A DNA stretch of 8,795 nt from Streptomyces sp. NRRL S-350 (GTDB lineage: Bacteria > Actinomycetota > Actinomycetes > Streptomycetales > Streptomycetaceae). The stretch spans positions 1 to 8,795 of the forward strand of contig NZ_JOHO01000116.1 in the NCBI RefSeq assembly GCF_000719705.1, given 5' to 3'. A program made the translations under genes and the position numbers. Position 1 is the first letter of the stretch. Each line of letters opens with the position of its first letter. The notes beneath the pieces were generated by a model that was given only the letters and a program-made list of their open reading frames with translations, searched no databases and was not told the origin of the DNA. Shown here piece by piece: positions 5,981 to 8,795 of the stretch.

Positions 5981-6988
5981 TCAGCCGGCCAGGATCACCG
6001 TCTCCGCCGGACCGGAGAACCCCACCGACTGCGCGGGGGTGCCGGTGGCGGCGAGCCGACGGTGCTCCTGCGGGCTGACGCCGCGCACCCGCTTGAAGGC
6101 CGCCGAGAGGGCGAAGGCATTGCTGTAGCCGACCTTGCGGGCGGCGAACGCGACGGTGCACTCGGGCTCGCGCAGCAGGTCGGCCGCGACGGCCAGGCGC
6201 CAGCCCGCGAGGTACGCCATCGGGGGCTCGCCGACCAGGGCGGTGAAGCGTCGGGCCAGGCCGGCCCGGGAGACTCCGACCCGCTGGGCGAGCTCGGCGA
6301 CCGTCCAGGCGGTGGCCGGGTCGTCGTGCATCAGCCGCAGGACCGGGCCGACCACCGGGTCGTGCTGGGCGCGGTACCAGGCGGGGGCGCCGGAGTCGGG
6401 GGCGGCCAGCCAGGACCGCAGGACCGAGACCACCAGCAGGTCCAGGATCCGGTCCAGGACGAGCTCCTGGCCGGGCTCGTTGCGGCTTATCTCGGCGGCC
6501 AGCAGGTGCACCAGGGTGTCGTCGGCGCCGGTGCCGGCCGGGCGAACGAGCAGGGCGGGCAGGCACCCGAGCAGACGCTGGCCGATCTCGTGTTCGGCCT
6601 GGTAGGTGCCGGAGAGGACCACCGAGGAGGCCTGGTCGCCCTCGCGTCCCTGACCCCAGGTGCGCACGCCCAGCGACATGACCTCGGAGACGTCCACCCC
6701 GCCGCGGGTGCAGACCTGGCCGGGGCCGACGATCACGTCCACCGGGGTGTCCGGGTCGTCGGCGACGGTGTACGGCTCCGGGCCGCGCACGATCGCCACG
6801 TCCCCCGGGTGCAACAGCAGCGGGGTGCCGCGCTCGGGCAGGATCCAGGCATCGCCGCGGACCATCGTCACCACGGAGAGCGGGGCCCGGTCCTCGATCC
6901 GAAGCGACCACGGCGGGGTGAGGATCGACCGCAGCAGGAACGCGCCGCGGGCCTTGGGGCCGTCGAGGAGTCCCGTCAGAGTGTCCAT
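5981..6988 (-). CDS. AraC-family transcriptional regulator with N-terminal cupin
   Basis: This 335-residue regulator has an AraC-binding cupin-like domain at about 1-190 (LHPGDVAIVRGPEPYTV, 59-75) that should sense a small ligand. The C-terminal AraC/XylS DNA-binding domain has two helix-turn-helix units: WTVAELAQRVGVSRAGLARRF (228-248) and the second at ~280-302 with VGYSNAFALSAAFKR, followed by GVSPQEHR (303-310). This is full length for the cupin AraC subfamily. The frame is open far upstream, but the ATG at 6986-6988 begins the recognisable domain. The Shine-Dalgarno is poor (TGGCGG). A minus-strand -10-like TAATAT at 7011-7016 implies a leader of only about 15-20 nt. It diverges from the DUF1772 gene, and in such pairs the regulator commonly controls its divergent neighbour. 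Confidence 0.93.
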   Translation of the reverse strand: MDTLTGLLDGPKARGAFLLRSILTPPWSLRIEDRAPLSVVTMVRGDAWILPERGTPLLLHPGDVAIVRGPEPYTVADDPDTPVDVIVGPGQVCTRGGVDVSEVMSLGVRTWGQGREGDQASSVVLSGTYQAEHEIGQRLLGCLPALLVRPAGTGADDTLVHLLAAEISRNEPGQELVLDRILDLLVVSVLRSWLAAPDSGAPAWYRAQHDPVVGPVLRLMHDDPATAWTVAELAQRVGVSRAGLARRFTALVGEPPMAYLAGWRLAVAADLLREPECTVAFAARKVGYSNAFALSAAFKRVRGVSPQEHRRLAATGTPAQSVGFSGPAETVILAG

Positions 6989-7162
6989 GCCGCCAAGTCT
7001 AGACGCCAGGATATTATTTGACGTCGCGTCATTTGAGGGACTCTTGAGCGATCGAGGTGGCCGGTGAGGCCCGGATGCCGGATGATCTGCGCACGGGGTA
7101 GGACCGGCACGCGGCCACAGCGCTGCGGCGACAGCGACAGCGAGAAGTGAGGGCTCACGACG
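6989..7162. promoter_or_regulatory. Divergent control region between the AraC-family and DUF1772 genes
   Basis: The AT-rich core at 7009-7036 stands out from its surroundings. It holds a perfect inverted repeat TGACG-TCG-CGTCA (7019-7031), a direct repeat ATTTGA (7016-7021 and 7031-7036, 15 bp apart), and a minus-strand -10-like TAATAT (7011-7016). On the plus strand TTGACG (7018-7023) could be a -35 box for the DUF1772 gene, though no good -10 follows. An 8-bp palindrome GTCTAGAC is at 6997-7004. These are candidate regulator sites; which protein binds is not known. Confidence 0.5.
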
Positions 7163-7657
7163 ATGGAAACGGCACGCACACTCGTCCTGGTGGCGGCCAC
7201 CGTCACGTGCGGACTGACCGCCGGACTGTTCTACGCCTTCGCGTGCTCGGTCATGCCCGCGCTCGCGCGGGTCGGGGACCGGACCTTCATCGAGGTCATG
7301 CAACGCGTCAACGTGGCGATCCTGAACGGCTGGTTCGTCCTCGGCTTCGTCGGCGCCCTGCTGGCCACGGCGGCCGCGGTCGCCCTGCACCTGCCCTCGG
7401 ACGGCCACCACGCGCTGCCTGCCACCGTCGCCGCGCTCGTGCTGTACGTCGCCATGATCGGCGTCACCCGTTCGATCAACATCCCGCTGAACGACGAACT
7501 GGCCGCGGCCGGAACGCCGCAGCAGATCACCGACCCGGCCGCCGTGCGCGGCCGCTTCGAGGCGCGCTGGGTGCGTTTCAACGTGCTGCGCGCGCTGCTC
7601 TCCACGGCCGCCCTCGGCTGCCTCGCCTGGGCGCTGGTGCTCAATGGCCAGAGCTGA
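7163..7657 (+). CDS. DUF1772 / anthrone-oxygenase-like membrane protein
   Basis: This 164-residue protein has four predicted transmembrane helices (about 6-28, 50-75, 85-105 and 139-160). It matches the DUF1772 pattern: GLTAGLFYAFACSVMPAL near the N-terminus (17-34), NIPLND (106-111) after helix 3, and RFEARWVRFNVLRAL (131-145) before the last helix. The family includes fungal anthrone oxygenases that turn anthrones into anthraquinones, but most bacterial members have no proven function, so an oxygenase role is inference. GAGGG (7149-7153) lies 9 nt before the ATG. It diverges from the AraC-family gene across a 174-bp control region and is probably regulated by it. The first helix is unlikely to be a cleaved signal peptide, because the conserved family motif lies in it. 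Confidence 0.88.
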   Translation: METARTLVLVAATVTCGLTAGLFYAFACSVMPALARVGDRTFIEVMQRVNVAILNGWFVLGFVGALLATAAAVALHLPSDGHHALPATVAALVLYVAMIGVTRSINIPLNDELAAAGTPQQITDPAAVRGRFEARWVRFNVLRALLSTAALGCLAWALVLNGQS

Positions 7658-7680
7658 CGCGGAAGTCCCCGCGGCGCCCC

Positions 7681-7722
7681 GCCACCCCGTGCGGCCGTAC
7701 GGCCTCAGCCGCACAGGGTGGC
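7681..7722. terminator. Shared hairpin terminator overlapping the deacetylase stop codon
   Basis: Arms 7681-7695 and 7708-7722 pair over 15 bp with a single mismatch (7688/7715) around a 12-base loop. The stop codon of the minus-strand deacetylase (7705-7707) is in the loop, and the last five codons form one arm. The hairpin begins 23 nt after the DUF1772 stop, so it can serve both convergent genes. There is no T-tract. Confidence 0.7.
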
Positions 7723-8421
7723 GAAGCCGTACCCGCGTGCCTTGAGCGTGGAGATGATCGCCGGCAGCGCGGCCACCGTCTGACTGCGGTCGCCACCGCC
7801 GTCGTGCAGCAGGATCACCGACCCCGGGCGGACGTTGTCCAGCACCCGCGACCGGATCGCCGCCGTTCCCGGCCGGGACCAGTCCACCGGGTCCACCGAC
7901 CAGAGCACGACCTGCTTGCCGAGCGCCGCCGCACGCGCGCGCACCGCGCCGTTGACCGCGCCGTACGGCGGCCGCAGGCAGTTCGGAGTGCGGCCGGTGC
8001 CGGCGCGGATCGCCTTGTCCGTGTTGACGAGCTGGGCGTCGAGGGCGGAGCCGGAGAGCTTGCGCAGATCCGGGTGCGACCAGGAGTGGTTCTGCACGCT
8101 GTGGCCCTGTTTGGCGACCTGTGCGGTGAGCGACGGATGGGCGTTGACGTTCTGCCCGATCTCGAAGAACGTCGCGCGCACCCCGTAGCGGGCCAGCGTC
8201 GCGAGGACACCGGGCGTGTAGGCCGGGCTGGGGCCGTCGTCGAAGGTGAGGTAGACGACCTTGCCGCCCCCGCCGCTGCCCCCGCCGCCCCCGCTGCTGG
8301 CCGCCTCCGCCGACGAGGCCGGGAGCGTGACCGCCGCTCCCGCCGCCAGGGCGACGGCGAGCGCGCCGGTCGCGATCCGGAGTCGTCCAACTGCCCTGCG
8401 CCTGACGGTTCGTACGGACAT
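7705..8421 (-). CDS. Secreted polysaccharide deacetylase (NodB homology domain, CE4)
   Basis: This 238-residue exported enzyme has a basic start (MSVRTVRRRAVGRLR), a hydrophobic stretch (17-35) and a likely cleavage after ASSAEA (36-41). A Gly/Ser linker (43-53) and a NodB domain follow. All five CE4 motifs are visible: TFDDGPSP (59-66; D61 base, D62 metal), HSWSH (112-116; metal ligands H112 and H116), RPPYG (150-154), DPVDW (177-181) and LLHDGGG (204-210; H206). The metal triad Asp-His-His is intact, so it should remove N-acetyl (or O-acetyl) groups from chitin, peptidoglycan or a similar glycan outside the cell; which one is not determined. AGGGGG (8427-8432) sits 5 nt before the ATG at 8419-8421. 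It converges on the DUF1772 gene across a shared hairpin. Confidence 0.94.
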   Translation of the reverse strand: MSVRTVRRRAVGRLRIATGALAVALAAGAAVTLPASSAEAASSGGGGGSGGGGKVVYLTFDDGPSPAYTPGVLATLARYGVRATFFEIGQNVNAHPSLTAQVAKQGHSVQNHSWSHPDLRKLSGSALDAQLVNTDKAIRAGTGRTPNCLRPPYGAVNGAVRARAAALGKQVVLWSVDPVDWSRPGTAAIRSRVLDNVRPGSVILLHDGGGDRSQTVAALPAIISTLKARGYGFATLCG

Positions 8422-8526
8422 GCCTGCCCCCTGACGGGTCGGAACTGCGGTGCACCGGCCAGTCTGCTCCGATCCCCCGGCAGCCGCGACCCGCCGGACG
8501 GCGGAGGCGGACGGAATCGGCCAGCC

Positions 8527-8581
8527 GCACGACGGCTCGCGCGCCCTGCGGACGGCACGACGGCTCGCGCCCCCTGCGGAC
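8527..8581. repeat. Tandem duplication of a 27-bp unit (28-bp period)
   Basis: Copies at 8527-8553 and 8555-8581 agree at 26 of 27 bases (beginning GCACGACGGCTCGCGC). The duplication lies in the gap upstream of the deacetylase gene (8422-8648), which has no convincing gene. Being about 105 bp from the deacetylase ATG, it could be promoter-proximal, but it may be plain slippage. Confidence 0.65.
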
Positions 8582-8597
8582 CGGGCACGCCGAAGCT

Positions 8598-8620
8598 CTC
8601 CCGACGGGATCCGCCGGGAG
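8598..8620 (-). terminator. Possible terminator after the second DUF1772-like gene
   Basis: CTCCCG (8598-8603) and CGGGAG (8615-8620) form a 6-bp stem around an 11-base loop, about 29 nt past the stop codon at 8649. A smaller hairpin CCGCG/CGCGG (8627-8631 and 8638-8642) lies nearer the stop. Both are weak by the standards of such GC-rich DNA. Confidence 0.35.
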
Positions 8621-8648
8621 CGCCGACCGCGTTACGGCGCGGCCGGGT

Positions 8649-8795
8649 TCAGCGACCGGAGCGGCCGTGCAGCACCAGGGCACGGGTCAGGGCGAGCAGG
8701 CCGCCCGTGCACAGCGCGGTGCGGAGCATGTTGGACGAGACCCAGCTGTCGGCGAACTGCGCGCGCACCGCGGCGAAGTCGTGGATCTGGGACGG
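8649..8795 (-). CDS. C-terminus of a second DUF1772-like membrane protein (partial)
   Basis: The last 48 codons of a minus-strand gene are present; its 5' part is beyond the right edge. The visible protein reads RAQFADSWVSSNMLRTAL and then a hydrophobic helix ending ALVLHGRSGR. It lines up without gaps with the end of the DUF1772 protein at 7163-7657 (RGRFEARWVRFNVLRALL...ALVLNGQS), sharing the F-W-V-N-LR pattern and the final ALVL(N/H)G. It is therefore probably a paralog or a distant family member with the same last helix. Function is as uncertain as for the first copy. It points toward the deacetylase gene in the same direction, 227 nt upstream of it. Confidence 0.72.
   Translation of the reverse strand, partial: PSQIHDFAAVRAQFADSWVSSNMLRTALCTGGLLALTRALVLHGRSGR

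Noticed and set aside
5973..5982. Perfect 10-bp palindrome GAGTCGACTC at the end of the AraC-family gene
   Set aside because: It has no loop for a hairpin and overlaps the stop codon. A short palindrome like this is expected by chance, and no second copy was noticed nearby.
6989..8683. Upstream extension of the AraC-family frame to 8683 (a 900-codon fusion)
   Set aside because: The frame stays open by high GC only. The extension crosses the divergent control region, is antisense to the DUF1772 gene and is out of frame with the deacetylase.

Overview
The window is chromosomal DNA from a high-GC actinomycete, most likely a Streptomyces or Kitasatospora relative. This rests on very high G/C at third codon positions, GTG starts, the mix of protein families and hairpin terminators without a T-tract. 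No rRNA, tRNA, CRISPR array or transposase was seen. I found ten genes, two of them cut by the window edges.

Left block (1-3748, + strand): the tail of an unidentified gene, then a Tat-exported cytokinin-dehydrogenase-like flavoprotein, a small SRPBCC (polyketide-cyclase-like) protein, an alpha/beta hydrolase and a Sfp/EntD-type phosphopantetheinyl transferase. Gaps are 61, 56, 15 and 2 nt, so this looks like one operon. A 4'-phosphopantetheinyl transferase beside an oxidoreductase, a cyclase-like protein and a hydrolase suggests the edge of a specialised-metabolite cluster. The first ~2.4 kb has an extreme C-over-G bias on the coding strand, with His/Thr-rich proteins. The bias ends abruptly inside the hydrolase gene near 2430.

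Middle block (3749-5980, - strand): a strong hairpin separates the left operon from a convergent SGNH/GDSL hydrolase resembling the SsfX3 acyltransferase type. A TetR regulator with a WHG-like C-terminal domain lies upstream of it in the same direction. The tetR promoter has overlapping palindromes in its -35/-10 spacer, which suggests autoregulation. Four 17-bp tandem repeats lie further upstream.

Right block (5981-8795): an AraC-family regulator with an N-terminal cupin diverges from a small DUF1772 (anthrone-oxygenase-like) membrane protein. A secreted NodB-type polysaccharide deacetylase converges on the DUF1772 gene, and the two share a terminator hairpin that overlaps the deacetylase stop codon. 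The C-terminus of a second DUF1772-like protein, recognisable by alignment with the first, runs off the right edge. A 28-bp-period tandem duplication lies between it and the deacetylase gene.

No single element is a proven new system. The best leads are the dehydrogenase lacking the FAD-linking histidine, the 17-bp repeat array with the tetR operator, the pair of DUF1772 proteins around a deacetylase, and the compositional break at ~2430.
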